Shown in pieces: positions 36,689 through 49,550 of a stretch of DNA of 64,000 nt. The notes beneath the pieces are model-generated. The model made no database searches. It was not told where the DNA came from and saw only the letters and a list, made by a program, of their open reading frames with translations. Position numbers and translations under genes: made by a program. This DNA is from Poecilobothrus nobilitatus. Its lineage: Eukaryota; Arthropoda; Insecta; Diptera; Dolichopodidae. Each line of letters begins with the position of its first letter. Position 1 is the first letter of the stretch. The stretch is taken from NCBI GenBank assembly GCA_947095535.1, contig OX352774.1, positions 244,119,825 to 244,183,824 of the forward strand. Direction: 5' to 3'.

Positions 36689-37495
36689 AGGTAGAATGTA
36701 AAACAACAGTTTTTAAAAACGCGCATTTTCAAAAGATAATATACAAAGTGTTTCGAATTGTGACTCTGCCCCAATATTTGAAAATTTCATCTAATAAGAA
36801 AAAACGTGAAAATAGGACTTTTCTGGAATTATGAAAGGCTGTAAGTCCAGAACCCTATATAACTAAGAAAACCCGTTAGCACACGTAAAAATATATTACT
36901 GAAGTTTTAATTTTTATGTTTTGCCGAAGTAAAATTTGTACAGGTGCCTAAGTTGCAGGTGTCTAAATAGCATATTTTCAATTTTTGAGGCCTAATAGCT
37001 CTTCAAAAAAATTTTCTGAGGAAACTTATGCTAATTCTAAAACTTCTTTCTAGACTCAAAATTTTAAGTTCCTATCTAAAAGCGTGCCGGAAAAGAAAAA
37101 TCATGTTAAATTTGGTTTTCACATATGGGTAAATTTAAGTACTAAATTTAATATAATTGTATAATTTTGATAATGATTTGCAAAGGTAAAAAAAATTCCT
37201 GTCGAATGGCGTTTTCAGATTGAAAAAATACTAAGCAGACCATTCAAGATATATGCATTTTAAAATAGAGCTTTTTCAATGTTTGAGAGCCTGTAGTTCC
37301 ATGTTGGATAGGGCTACATGAAAAAGTTGTTCTACACCATTCATATTTTTATGAAATCTACCCATGGTTAAAATTTTTTTCTCTATCTTCAACTGCGTAG
37401 AAGTTTTGTAAACAGATGGATGGACTAACGCACGGACAGAGTGAAACTAATACGCACATTTTTTCAAAATTTTTTTTTGGAAATGTGCTAAAAAT
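36689..37495 (+). repeat. Modular repeat family, copy B (one module)
   Basis: Starts AGGTAGAATGTAAAACAAC only 80 bases after copy A ends, and ends GGAAATGTGCTAAAAA. It has a single module (marker at about 36835) plus the terminal half-module (about 37275). The tetranucleotide run is degenerate (GGATGGACTAACGCACGGAC). Confidence 0.85.
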
Positions 37496-40050
37496 GTAGA
37501 TATTTAAGTAAGTTTAATAGATTGATGGTAATATTATTATATTTTAATTTTAATTGGTTTTTAATTAAATCATTTATAGAGTATAAAATAAAACAAGGAA
37601 ACGAATTCGGCATTTTATATTAAATTGTTATACTATTCCTTACATTTCATACATGATACCAGTGAATTATGACAAGATAATGTTACATAAAATGAATATA
37701 CTGCTGAAGAGATTAATTTTCAAGAACATTTAACTTTTTCAGCTATTTTATACTATACTATATAGCATCTATATAGACATTTCACATTTTTATCATATGT
37801 CTATATAGCATCGATCTATAGTAATTATTTTCATACTGTTTTCAATAAATCTAATTTTCGTTATTGTAAAGTTAATATTAATAATTAATTTTCCTCTCTG
37901 CCCTTCTAAATTAGAGTTGCACTGATGTTAGATAATGCTAATCTGATATTTTTAAATCAATTTGACTAAAAAATAAAAAAAAAAATTTTATACAGAACTT
38001 TAGATGATACGTGCATTTTATTTTAATTAATAATTATTTCGGAAATATTAAAGATATTAAAACTGCAGTCATATAATAATAAAGTTGAAATTTTATTTAT
38101 GTTACATTTGATGTTACATTTTAAAATGAGTTCAATATAAACATGCTACAATATCTAAACCTTTTTATAAGTCTAATTCACATTTTTATTGTTTTATTTT
38201 TTTAAACTTTTTTAATCATAATCTAATCAATATAACAATTCATTAAAATTCTATTTACGAATTAAAGAAGAAGATATTATTATATATACAATCAAATGAA
38301 ATTAATAAATTATTCAAATCACATAATATATGTATATATATGTATATGTAATATGTACACAATATATTCAACATGTGAAAAGTCAATAATAGTTATTAGA
38401 CTATTAAATCTATTTCAATGATGATTGATTATTTTTATGAAGGAAAAATACCAATTCATATATAATAAATAAATATATACGTAGTGATGTATACGGATAT
38501 TTAAAAAAGGAATAATAAAAAAAAAATATCCTTACATATTATATAGAAATCACTCAAAATAAAACTTAACATAACATAACATATGTTTCATTATTCATGT
38601 ATAGTTTGAAATTGGTCGATTAATGGTCAATTTCTGAAGGTGTTGAATATTTTGATAATATAATACTTTTATATACATATATTTAGGCCCTTAAGGGTCA
38701 GTTTATTCATTTGGGTATATTGTAAATAACGATAGGGTTGTCGATTGAAATTGGTTAACAATAGGCCTATATTATTTAGTAATCATTGTTATCTTGATGG
38801 AAATTAATATCTATTTTTGTAACAAGTGAAATGGGATTTTGTCGTTTTTTTTTCCTTTTTTGTAAAAATAAGAATCAATTATTGTTATTATATATGAATA
38901 TTATTTATGCATATACAGAAAGTAAAATATAGAAAAGATTATGGTCAAAAATATGATAATTTTATTATTTGTACAAATATTATTTATAACAATGAGGAAA
39001 TACAGGGTTCTATTGTGAACAATATTACATTTTTGGAATAATTTTCTAAGAAAAAAAAAAAAAAATTGTCCTTAAATTAGTTTGAATAAAAAGATTTTAT
39101 AAGATTATTTGATATAATAAAGAGAATTATACGTATATCCTTAGAGAATCAGTTGTTATCTGATATTAGGGGAAAGATTTCTAAAAATAGATCATAACAA
39201 CAAGGTACAAGATTAGATATTAACTAATTTACAAAAAAAAAAATTACTTGTTATTATTTTTAGGAGTGTTCAAATTCTGCTTTAATTTGAAATTTTTGAG
39301 ATTCTAAATTAATGTTGTATATACTACTTGGAGGTCTATTTGAGTTCAAAAACATTGTTTATCTTATAATTCTGTTAAGAGAGTACGAATTTCTGAAAAC
39401 TATCCATAAAAAAAGATTCGTTTTTAAATGATTAATTTTTTCTTTGAAGCATTAATTTACTTCCTTATACGTTGTTATAAAATTTGAATATTACAATTTA
39501 TATATCTTCTACTATTATAGAAGATAGACTATTTTTTTGAAAATTGTGATTTCAACACCATAGTATGCTATGGTATATTAGCTCATTAGTTAATACCAAA
39601 ATTATATAAATGAAATATTTTGAAGCAAAGGATATGTTTTATTTATATATTAAAATTTAGATATCCCTTATAAAAAATCATTTAAAAAAAAAATTTAGAA
39701 TTCATCAAGATTAAAAACAAAAAAAAAATCTAATAAAATGGAAAATTCAATTAAACATATAAGTATATAATTTGTTAACTTCATAGTAATTTACTATATA
39801 TACTAGTAATTTGCTATTTACTTTAACAAAGGTAAAGGTAGGTAAATTACTATATACTATAATTAAATTGTAATGGGAAATAAAAGAAAAGGTGGAAATA
39901 GTTGTTTTTTAGTCAATTGTAGATCTGATGAACTCGCTGGTAGTAACACAAACTTTTAAATTCTTCGAAGAAAGAAGCAGTAAAAATTCTTATGTCAACC
40001 TGTAAATATTAGTCTCAATAACAAGTAATTATACTCACAAATCGTAGGAT
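37496..40050. other. AT-rich intergenic DNA, no gene seen
   Basis: Holds a CTATATAGCATC word repeated around 37760-37815, a short palindrome ACCATAG-TATG-CTATGGT at about 39548-39565 and TATA-rich runs. Nothing gene-like. Confidence 0.45.
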
Positions 40051-40195
40051 ATTTTCTTAAACGATCAACGATCAAACGATAAAAGTCTAATCCATAAATA
40101 CACCGCAATATCGGTAATGTAATAGAAGTTTTAACGGGGCACGGGTCGTCGTCAGACATACCAAAATGTTAGGACTTCCCTCATATGACTTCTAC
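40051..40195 (-). repeat. Dispersed repeat, possible retroelement remnant
   Basis: TCTTAAACGATCAA..., CCGCAATATCGGTAATGT and TTTTAACGGGGCA match 44398-44530 in order. On the reverse strand both copies have an open frame starting ATGTCT with shared CCC..AAAACNT and ACATTACCG..TTGCGG words. This might be a protein remnant, but I cannot name it. Confidence 0.5.
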
Positions 40196-42203
40196 AGAAG
40201 TATATGTCAAAATAATGACATATTTTTTACATTTACACTATATAACTACTTTTGTATTGTGGAATTTGTACAATACACATTACAAAGTCATATTACAATA
40301 CACATAGTGTGAAGTAGCCTTTATTTAACAAATTTTATAAAATATGTAGTGTTAAATCACTTAACAATAACAGTATTAAATGATAATCAAAAAAAAAAAA
40401 AGCAAATGTTTCCAGACTAGGTATTTCTTTATATTCCAGAAATTAACCTAATTTTTTTTTTTTTTCCCAAAAGTACTTAATTTAAAAAATATAATCAAAA
40501 AAGTCTGGCAAAAAGACTTAATTTAATTTTTACAAACCATTTATTTATACTAAGCAAATTTTTTTTTAGTTTTTTTTCAGACTTCTTAAAATATACATAC
40601 TTTTTTTTAGTTCAGGATTAAATTATCACACTATCGTTGTTCTTCTAATATTACTGTTTAAATGTTGAAGATAATTTACGTACCTGCACGTAATTCCACG
40701 TCAACTACAACTATTAAAACGTGTAGTGTTAAAATAAAATAATAAAAAAAAAAAAAAACGAAGAAAATTACGAATTGTAGATTGGTGCAAAAAAATAAAA
40801 AAAAAAAACTAATAAAAAAAAAATTTACAAATGAATTCTGACATTGAATTACAAAAAAAATAAAATAATTTTTTTTTTTCTAAATTTATTTTTTCTTTTT
40901 AACTTAGAATAGTATCTAATGTACATTTTTTTCCCATATTATTTTGCTGACAACACCATCTGAGATTTGAAAATGTTGTAAAAAAAAAAAAAAAAAACAC
41001 GAAGCCCATCAAATTCAACAATTTCAACATAAGGATCACAAATAAAACAGAAAAAACAAAAAAACAAAAACAAACAAACAAAAAATGATATGAGTAAGTA
41101 TTAAAGAAAAAATATAAAACAAAATCACTAAAAAAATCGAAATGGAGAATGAGAAGTGATAGCAATGTCAATGAATGATACAAAAAAAAATTTTAAGAAT
41201 AATTTAAGTATATTTCAAATATGTAAGTTTAGTTCTTGTTGGTTAAAATATTTTTTAATTTTTTTTTTTTTTTTTTTACGTAAAGAAATAGTTGAAACAA
41301 ACATTTTGTAGTCTAAATAATAAGTGATTTTATAAAGCGGTTAATTTTGTTTAAAAGATTGTTTAATAAGTTTTCTTGCTTAAAGGGTAAAATTTGAAAT
41401 TTATAAAAATATCTTGAAAGTTAATCTTGAAGAATAATGAAATTGAGTATAAAAGAAATTTTTTTGTTAGTTTTCCCAGTTTTTTTTTTTTTTTTACAAT
41501 TTTGTAAGTATAAACTTTTGAAAGTCTATTGTCATATTAATGAAATCAATTTGTTGGTTATTAAATTAATCAAGAGAATAAATGCTACAGGCTGTGTAGA
41601 AATGCAATGAATGTTAATACGAAATACAAATTAAAATTTACATTGAAAAATTAATTAATGCCTTAAATTAGTTTAATTATTTGAATAAACATATTTTAAA
41701 AATGGTGAACATTTTAAAAAATAAAGTTTGAGAAAATGAAAAAAAAAAAATTGACAATTAAACAGTTAAAAAACAATGTTTCAGTACATTTGAATATGAA
41801 GAAAAAAAAAAAAAAAATAAAATTTCAATTCGCAATGAGTTAGATGAAAATAAAATAATGCAGTTGTACAATCACAAAAAAAAAAAAAAAAAAAAAAACG
41901 AGTACAAAAATTTTTATATTTTTTTCATTCATTCATTTTTTATGCTAAAATAACATTAAAAAGCAGAAAACAAAAAAAAACTTATGTTCTTAAAATAAAT
42001 AAGTAAGAGACAAGAGTGTAAGAGAAACCAAAAAAAAAAAATAAAAAATAGAAAGTTTCCCCCATGAGACTAATTCGGTTTGAGTTAAATAAGTTTCTTT
42101 TCCTTTTTCATTCTACAGATTTTCCTTACTTTTTATGATTTTTTTTTTTTCACTTTCTTTTCTTGATTTTTTCTTACAATTTCTTTTTTTAAGAATTCTT
42201 TAT

Positions 42204-42236
<33 letters not shown>

Positions 42237-42759
42237 TTTTTTTCCTAAATTTTATTTTGTTGGTTATTGGTTCCAGTTTCAGAAGCTAAGCACTGAGTGC
42301 TATTTTTTTGGTTGAATTTTTCAGGTTCTTATTTTTCAGTTCTGATTTTATTATGAGCTTGTAGAAATTGTGTAAAATTATTTTGTAGTTTTTTATTTCA
42401 ATTTCGGCACAATTTTTGAATAATTTTTGTTTTTTTTTGTTCAGTTTTTTCTTTTTTGTTTAGGTTATCGATAAAATGATGGGGTGTATTATAAATTTAA
42501 AATAGGGTTTGAAAAAATTTTCAAAAATTTAAATACATAATAAAAATAACTTTTAAATAGTATAGTTGTAGAAATAAGAAATATTGCTAATCAAAGAGAG
42601 CTGGATCTAAAGGAAACAGGACCCTTTATTTTTTTTAAAACAGCTGATAAATTAACAAAGTTTGTTTATAATAAAATCTACTTTGAAAAGGTTCCCAGCA
42701 TAAGCTTTAAGTATATGATGTATGTTATCAATTAGGGCCTATCTGATGAATGTCGTATT
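40196..42759. other. Homopolymer-rich intergenic DNA, no gene seen
   Basis: Many A and T runs of 10-20 bases, plus an (AT)n tract at 42203-42238. Apparent open frames are poly-Phe or poly-Lys. Confidence 0.5.
42203..42238. repeat. (AT)n microsatellite
   Basis: TA dinucleotide run interrupted once by TACATA. Confidence 0.85.
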
Positions 42760-42833
42760 TATCATAACAATGTCATAGCTTCCCGACCTTCAAGTGATAG
42801 ATTTGGAGTTTAATCCCCGGCCAAGTAAAATCA
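42760..42833 (+). repeat. tRNA-like SINE head, second family
   Basis: GTCATAGCTTCCCGACCTTCAAGTGATAG then GGAGTTTAATCCCCGG, the counterpart of 35020-35086. Box A is degraded and box B is recognisable. Followed by AAAATCATTATGCAAAAATATATTAAT, similar to the sequence following the first copy. Confidence 0.45.
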
Positions 42834-43151
42834 TTATGCAAAAATATATTAATTTAATGAAAACGAAATAAAATATATATGTAATTATAATTTAATACTA
42901 GTACCATACAACTGCTTTATTAAATGGTATTTAATAGGAAAAAAATCTTTATAATTCGTTTGTCCTTTATTTTAAGAATATTTTTTTCATAAAGAACTTA
43001 TAAGGATCTAGTAATTTCAAAAAGTTTGATAATGGTTAAATTTACTTAATTTTATAAAACAAAAAAATTTAAAAATTATATTTTTCTGTATGATTGAAGG
43101 ACAAAAATAATCTATGTTGAAAAACTAAAAAACAACAAAAACAAAAAAACT

Positions 43152-43935
43152 AGGTAGAATGTAAACCAATAGTTTTTAAAAGCGCACATTTCCAAAGCAC
43201 AATACAAACTGTTTAGAATGCTGACTTGCACAAAAATTTAAAAATTTAAGAAATTTTTTATAATAAGAAAAAATGTGAAAATAGGATTTTTCTGGAATTT
43301 TGAAGGGCTGTAAGTCCGGAACCCTATATAACTAAGAAAAACCGTTAATACACGTAAAAATATATTACTGGAGCTTTAATTTTTATGTCTTGCCGAAAAA
43401 AAATTTGTACAGGTGCTTAAGTTACAGGTGCATAAAAATAGTAAATTTGCAATTTTTCAGCTGTAATAGTTCTTAAACAGGGGGTGGTGCAAAAAGAAAA
43501 TCGTAAAAAAACTTACACTAATTCCAAAAGTTCTTTCTTGTCTAAAAATTTCAGATTCCTATCTAAAGGCGTGCTGGAGTTTGAAAAAAACGGTAAATTT
43601 AAATACCAAATTTAAAAAAATTGTATAATTTTGATATTAATTTAGAAAATTAAAAAAAATACCTGTCGAATGACGTTTTCAAATTGCAAAACTCTTAAAC
43701 AGAACATGAAATATATGCATTTAAAAATAGGGTTTTTTCAAAATTTGAGGGGCTGTAGCACTGTAATGGATGGGGCTACATGAAAACGTTGTTCCACAAA
43801 ATTAATTTTTTTATGAGACCTACCTACATGGTTAAAATGTTTTTTTCTTTATCTTTAACGGTGTAAACAGATGGAGAGACAGAGTGAAACTAATAAGCAC
43901 ATTTTTTCAAAATTTTTTTGAAAATGTGCTAAAAA
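43152..43935 (+). repeat. Modular repeat family, copy C (one module)
   Basis: Starts TAGGTAGAATGTAAACCAATAG and ends TGAAAATGTGCTAAAAA. It has the module markers at about 43303 and 43745, ACACGTAAAAATATATTACT and CTTGCCGAAAAAAAATTTG. The GGAC run is nearly gone (AGATGGAGAGACAGAG). Confidence 0.85.
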
Positions 43936-44397
43936 TAAAAATAAATAATTGATTACAGACAGACCTAGTCGCAAAAAAACAAAAACAAAAAACAATAACT
44001 TCAAAAAAAAACACAGTAGCGAAAGAACGAAAATAAAATTAAATGAAATAAAAGAAAATTTAATTGGGTGAAAGCAATTCATTTTGTTATTTTGAAGTAT
44101 TTTTGGTCTTTTGAGTTTTCTTTTGTTTTATTTATGGATGGAAAATTGAAATATTGGGGTTAAAAAAAAAGAAACTAACATATTAAATGAAAAAAAATTA
44201 TTGGTATGTTGTTAGTGTTTTCTTGTTGATTTTGTCGCACAAACTACTATTTTGATTAAATATATTTAATAGAATTCTTGAAGCCATATCGAAAACAACA
44301 TTCAAAATGAAAAACTGTGAGAAACACGGTCATATTCTTTATAACTTTCGTATTTTTTTCAAAAAATGGCTGTGGTTAAACAAATCTGGCCTACATT

Positions 44398-44530
44398 AGA
44401 TCTTAAACGATCAATTAGACTCTTATTCCTAAATAGCCGCAATTTCGGTAATGTTGTAAAGGTTTTACGGGGCAATGTCCAGTCAACAGACATGTTAGAG
44501 GCCTAGGATCTGTCAGATGTGAACTCAATA
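44398..44530 (-). repeat. Dispersed repeat, possible retroelement remnant
   Basis: Second copy of the 40051-40195 sequence, with CTTAAACGATCAATTAG, CCGCAATTTCGGTAATGTTG and GGTTTTACGGGGCAATG. More GC-rich than its flanks. Confidence 0.5.
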
Positions 44531-47500
44531 AATTTACAGCGCTTTCTTAGAAACTCCTATTGGTTTAATTATGAGAAATACTGTCCCAGCTTGAGTGTTC
44601 ATCTACAGATCTTATCTACCTGCCTATCTATTTCCTAGAGAGAGCATATGAAAAACAAAGGTTTAGTTTTTATCTGATTACTTTATACTGTCTAGATAAT
44701 TAACCGGCTTTTTACTGTCTATATTTCGGCATTTGAGAATTTCTTTAAGGGTTTCAATAATTAACTGTTTAAAAATTTGAAATTTGGAAATTGGTTCACC
44801 GTTACTGATGATACTTTAATTACAAATTTATTGTTAAAATTTATTTAAAAGCTACCAAGCTATCAAAGCTATCAAAATTTAAAATTGAATTTTTTTTTAA
44901 CGATTACAATGCTATTATTATGATTTCTTTTTAAAAAAGTTAAAAAAAAAGTAGATTTTTGAGTTTATTAAGAGACAATCCGCAACAGAAATGAAAAATA
45001 AAATAACAGATTTAATAATATAATTTATTTTCTTCACAAAAAAAGAAAAAAAAATATTTGATTGATGCATTTACTAAATACTGAGATTTGTTTTAGGGAA
45101 TACAATATAATTTAATGTAATTTGATGAGATTCAACAAAAATATTTTTGACTATTACAGAAAGAAGTTTCGAAATAAAAGATTAAACATTTTTAAGATTC
45201 GGACAGTTAGAAAGTTAAAAAAAAAATTGAGTTATTATTTCCATGAAATAAAATTGGTTTCATTGCATTTAATAAAATCCATCTAATTATTTTTCATTTA
45301 GTAAAATATAATTCCAGGAGAATGTTTGAATAATAATTTAAATGGGTTTCTTTAGCATATCAGTTTTTATTTTCTTTGTTTAGAACTTGATAAGGATAAC
45401 TTGACACTTCAACCTAAACTTGCTTTTGCCGTTTTTTTTTTTTTGTTGTTTTTTTTTTGAAGACTTGAAGCATCTTGTTGAAGACTTGAAGCTAGACTTG
45501 AATCTGAAAGAAATAGTTTTAAATTATTTAAAACTCCATTGAGTAATTTAATTTTACTTAAATATTTGATTTTTTGTTTGTATATTTTTAAAAATATCTT
45601 ATCATTTGTGATTCCATATCAGTTTTTTTGAATGGAAAGAATTAAATAGTATTTCATAGATAAAATTAGGTTAGTTGAGGTAAATATAAAGCTTCTATTG
45701 ATAAAATGAAATCAAATTCATGATTTTTATTTTCAGTTTTTTATAAAAAAATCCTTTTAATTAAAAATTTATTATAAATACCTATTTTTTTTTTTTTTTT
45801 TTTAAAGTCATCATGCAATTATTTTGAGATATATATTCATTTCCTTAAATAATTTAACTATCTTGTATAATAACACTCTTAATTTACTTCTAGAAGTTAT
45901 ACTCTTTTCAATTTCTTTTTAAATTTTTCTCTTAAATAAATAATTTATTATTCTTTACAAAAAAGGATAATAAAACAAAAACTAAAACAACATAAAAAAG
46001 GGATTTTTCGAAAATTGAAAAATCATTTTATAACAACCTTCATTTTTTCTTCTTTACTGTGATAATAATTTTATGATAATTTAAAAAAAATTATATCCTG
46101 ATACCTTTATAAGCTGTAAGAGATTTAAAATGTCTTATTAAATAATTTTAAAATTTAAGATATTATAAAAAGTGATGGAAAATTGTTTAAATAAATTCAA
46201 AAAACAAAAAAAAAAAAAAAATACCGGGTACTTTAAAAATGACAAATAAAAAAAAAAAACTTTGAGGTGAAAAATTGTGGTAAAAGGTTGTTAATATTAA
46301 ATAATATAAAAATAAATTGGCTTTTGTCACACTTTGATTAGAGGTAAAAAATTTATTTATGTCAAGATGAAAAAGTATTTTTTTACAAGAGGAGGAAGGA
46401 AAAGGAGGGAAAAAGAAGGAGGAAGAAAAAAAAAGAAAAAAAATATATGTATGGAAACAGAAAATTTTGTAGTAAATATTTTTTTTTAAGGATGTTGCAG
46501 AAGGAATTTTAAAATATATTTAAACATTTTAATATAAACTTATATGGTTATGCTAAAGTCCGTCGAAATGTTTCGATGAACAAAAATTCAAGAATGGTAT
46601 GCTGAAATAAGAATTTTATTCACGGCTGCAAAACGTAATTTTTATTTCGAAATTTTTCTTTTTTGTGTATGCTGTAATCCGTCGAAATGGAAAATTAATG
46701 AAAATCCTTTCGATTCAATTAATTATTCGAAAGCAAGCAGTTAAGAAGGAAGTGTTATTGTGCAAAAAATGTTTTTTTTATAAAAGAAAAAAAGTAAATA
46801 TCATATTTGTGTTCATAGGTTTTTTTTTTTAAAGTTATAAAGTTATTATCTTCAGCGTAAACAATTATATTTTGAGTAATTTTCTTTTCAAACGCAAATC
46901 CATTGAAATTTCCGCTTCTTCATTTTCCAATTATTCTAAAGCCGCTACAAAATTCATCGCCGATTTATAAAAATTATTCTAAATGTATTTTACATTTGAA
47001 TTATTTATTCATGTAATTTTTTGTACAAACTTTTTGAATAAATTTATTTAGAGAAGAAGTCTTTTAATTTTATAAGAATTAATTCATCTTCTTTCCGCTT
47101 GACTTGAGATTACGTTTATCTTGTAATTTAAAATCAATTTAATTAAAGAGATAAAAAAAAGATTTAAAAAAAATTAAATAGTTATATTATTTTTAATAGC
47201 TTTAAAATATATACTTCAAAATATTACTTAAAATATTATTTTAAAAATTTAATAATTTTATTTTACCTTAAAATTTCAATTAAATTTTTGAGGATAAAAA
47301 TAAAAAATTTAAAAAGATCAGGTGGAAAATTTCTCATAAAATTTATTGACTTTCGTTTACTTTCTTTATAAAGTAACCATATTTTGAATAGACCTTAGAA
47401 TTTATTAAAATTAAAATTTTCTATATTGGAAAATTATTCATTCTTTTAAATATTTCTCAGGGGTGTGTACAATTATAATTTTTATGCCAATTGCCATTTA

Positions 47501-47589
47501 AAATCACTTAAGAATATTAGAGTATTAAATTATTTTATAAGACAGCGTTAATATATATTTTAAAAATATTTAAAGTTTGTTTTAAAATA
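44531..47589. other. AT-rich intergenic DNA, no gene seen
   Basis: Contains a homopurine tract (46388-46450) and a pair of TATGCTRWARTCCGTCGAAATG words (about 46550 and 46668) that look like a decayed 118-bp duplication. A direct word pair GAAGACTTGAAGC occurs at about 45460 and 45480. No gene. Confidence 0.45.
46388..46450 (+). repeat. Homopurine tract
   Basis: About 60 bases of only A and G (AGAGGAGGAAGGAAAAGGAGGG and so on). Such tracts can form triplex DNA; no role is implied. Confidence 0.8.
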
Positions 47590-48165
47590 GGATGTTTTCC
47601 AGAAATATGAAAGAAATATTCTGTTGTTTCTATATAAATCAATTAGTATTCTTAGTGGTTTAAGTAAAGTTTTTGAAAAATGTATAACATTCAAAATTAA
47701 CGAATTCACTGAATCAAAAAACATTATACCAGAAGAACAATTTGGTTTTAATACTTCAAACTCTACTTCACATCAGGTCCTCAAAATTGACAAAATTTTT
47801 AGAAGCATAAAGAAGCATAAAGTTACTCTAAAAAAAATTCACAGGTATGGATAACCAGATAACTGTGGACATAGAAAAAGCGCTTGATTCTATGTGGCAT
47901 GAAAGTCTTAGGTCTTGATAAAGCATAACTTTCCAATTTACTTAATTAAAATTATAAAAAGGTTTTTATAAGGGAGAAAATTTTTTGTTCGCCAGGCTCT
48001 GTCAATAGCTGTAGTTTTGATATTGTTGCTGGTACTCCACAAAGTTTTGTGCTTTCTCCAATTTTTTATAATATTTTTATTTCTGACTTTTCAAAGACAG
48101 AAAATTATAACATTAGCTGGTACGAAAATACGGCTGAAACTCTCATACAATTCACTTTTATATGA
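47590..48165 (+). pseudogene. Decayed Jockey-type LINE reverse transcriptase fragment
   Basis: Pieces of a non-LTR reverse transcriptase appear in order but in different frames and with stops: GCFPEI at 47590; SILSGLSKVFEKC, then EEQFGF and SHQVLKI (47640-47800); TVDIEKALDSMWHESL (about 47862-47910); DIVAGTPQSFVLSPIFYN (about 48018-48072). Where a working enzyme has the YADD catalytic motif, the frame reads WYENTAE. The fragment is dead and 5'-truncated. The family assignment (Jockey/CR1-like) rests on the PQGSVLSP-like and LSGLSKVFEK blocks. Confidence 0.8.
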
Positions 48166-48344
48166 GAAATACATTATGTAAATATTTAATATATAAGTTA
48201 ATAATATATAGTATTTCAACCTATAATGATCTTAGCAGCCGATGATTTACTGATACTGCATTATCCTTTTTCAAAGACATTTTCCTTATTTATAATTTTC
48301 GCCGACACTGATTTACCTGTTTTTAAATTCATAAAATAATATGT

Positions 48345-48395
48345 GTTAAAATTTAAATGTGCTGCAGATGATGCGGTAGTGAAAATAGAAGAATG
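48345..48395 (+). pseudogene. Second reverse transcriptase motif remnant
   Basis: A short frame reads KFKCAADDAVVKIEE, resembling the YADDAVV catalytic block of non-LTR reverse transcriptases with Tyr replaced by Ala. It lies 180 bases past the Jockey-like fragment and may belong to another element. Very short, so tentative. Confidence 0.35.
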
Positions 48396-49324
48396 AATTT
48401 TCTTTATCCTTGGTAATAGAAAATTTTTTAGAATAAATCTGGTTTTTGGTCTTTTATTTATTTTTAAATATTATATAGTAGCAATATAAAAGTATTCAAA
48501 AATATAAGTTTAAATTAAATTAAATAAAGAATTTTAAGTAAAAATTATAATAAAAAAAAATGATAGGAAAATCATGAAAATTTTAATCACAAAAGAGTAA
48601 AAATTAGGAGAAAAATGTCATCAGTTGACAAATTGTTGATGTCAAATGCAAAATTAAAATTATTTTCAGATAGATAAAAGTAGATTAAGGTAGACATAAT
48701 TTTGAATTATTCAAAAAATTTCTGAAATTATTTATTTTACTTTGTATTTTGTTTTTACATAATATTCAAATTAAAGAAAAACCATTTTAAAAGTTTAAAA
48801 CTTTATCTTTATTAAAAGAAATATAAATAATTGTATATTATATTATATTGTGATTTCTATATTAGAAATTATATATAAATAGAAGTATTTAAGTATATAA
48901 TATATTAAGTATACATATAAATATGTGTATTTTAATTTTATATTATTATATTTAATTAATAAATAAGTAATATAAATAATCAAAAAACAAAACATTTAAT
49001 TTTGTAAAGAAAATTTTTTATATTGCAAATTAAGTAATAGTTTTCAAATACAGTAGAATTTTATTATTCTCACTATTAAAAATTGTTTAAATAGTGTTTT
49101 TTTATACATAAAAAATAACATTGTGTAACACAGTAAATAAGTGAGGATATAAAAATTGTATTGAAAAATATTTTTAGCAAATTTAAATAATGGTTTACTC
49201 AAGAATTTCAAATATATAGTATCTCGAGATCTGAAATAACACAATTAGTTGGGATTATTACGCGTCATTATGAAATTGATAAACATGTTAGAAGATTAGG
49301 TATGTATATAGAACCTATCTTAAT
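48396..49324. other. AT-rich intergenic DNA, no gene seen
   Basis: TATATTA-rich sequence without a credible ORF or repeat boundary. Confidence 0.45.
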
Positions 49325-49550
49325 TGATTTTGCAAAAAAATGCCCGCTATATAGAGCGTGGAGTACTGCACTTATCTGCATTTATCTGTCAACAAAAAGG
49401 CGAATATATCTTGGTAGTTTCTTTTTTTTTTTTTAAGTTTGTTCCATTAGAGTGGTGTCAACGTGGCATACATCTAGGGAAACTTAACACTAACTCTTGT
49501 CTATTTGGTTCTCATGTCTATGTTTTTCAAGGAATACTAAGGACCTAATT
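49325..49550 (-). pseudogene. LINE C-terminal remnant (similar to 57.7 kb)
   Basis: The reverse strand at about 49341-49375 reads AVLHALYSGH, similar to PVLHVLYQCPNL at 57.7 kb, and the DNA word AGARCGTGGAGTACTG is shared. The surrounding 200 bases are relatively GC-rich. The parent is probably the zinc-knuckle or RNase H tail of a non-LTR element. Confidence 0.4.

Noticed and set aside
40899..41183. 94-codon Phe-rich reverse-strand frame
   Set aside because: Driven by poly(A) runs on the + strand. Not coding.
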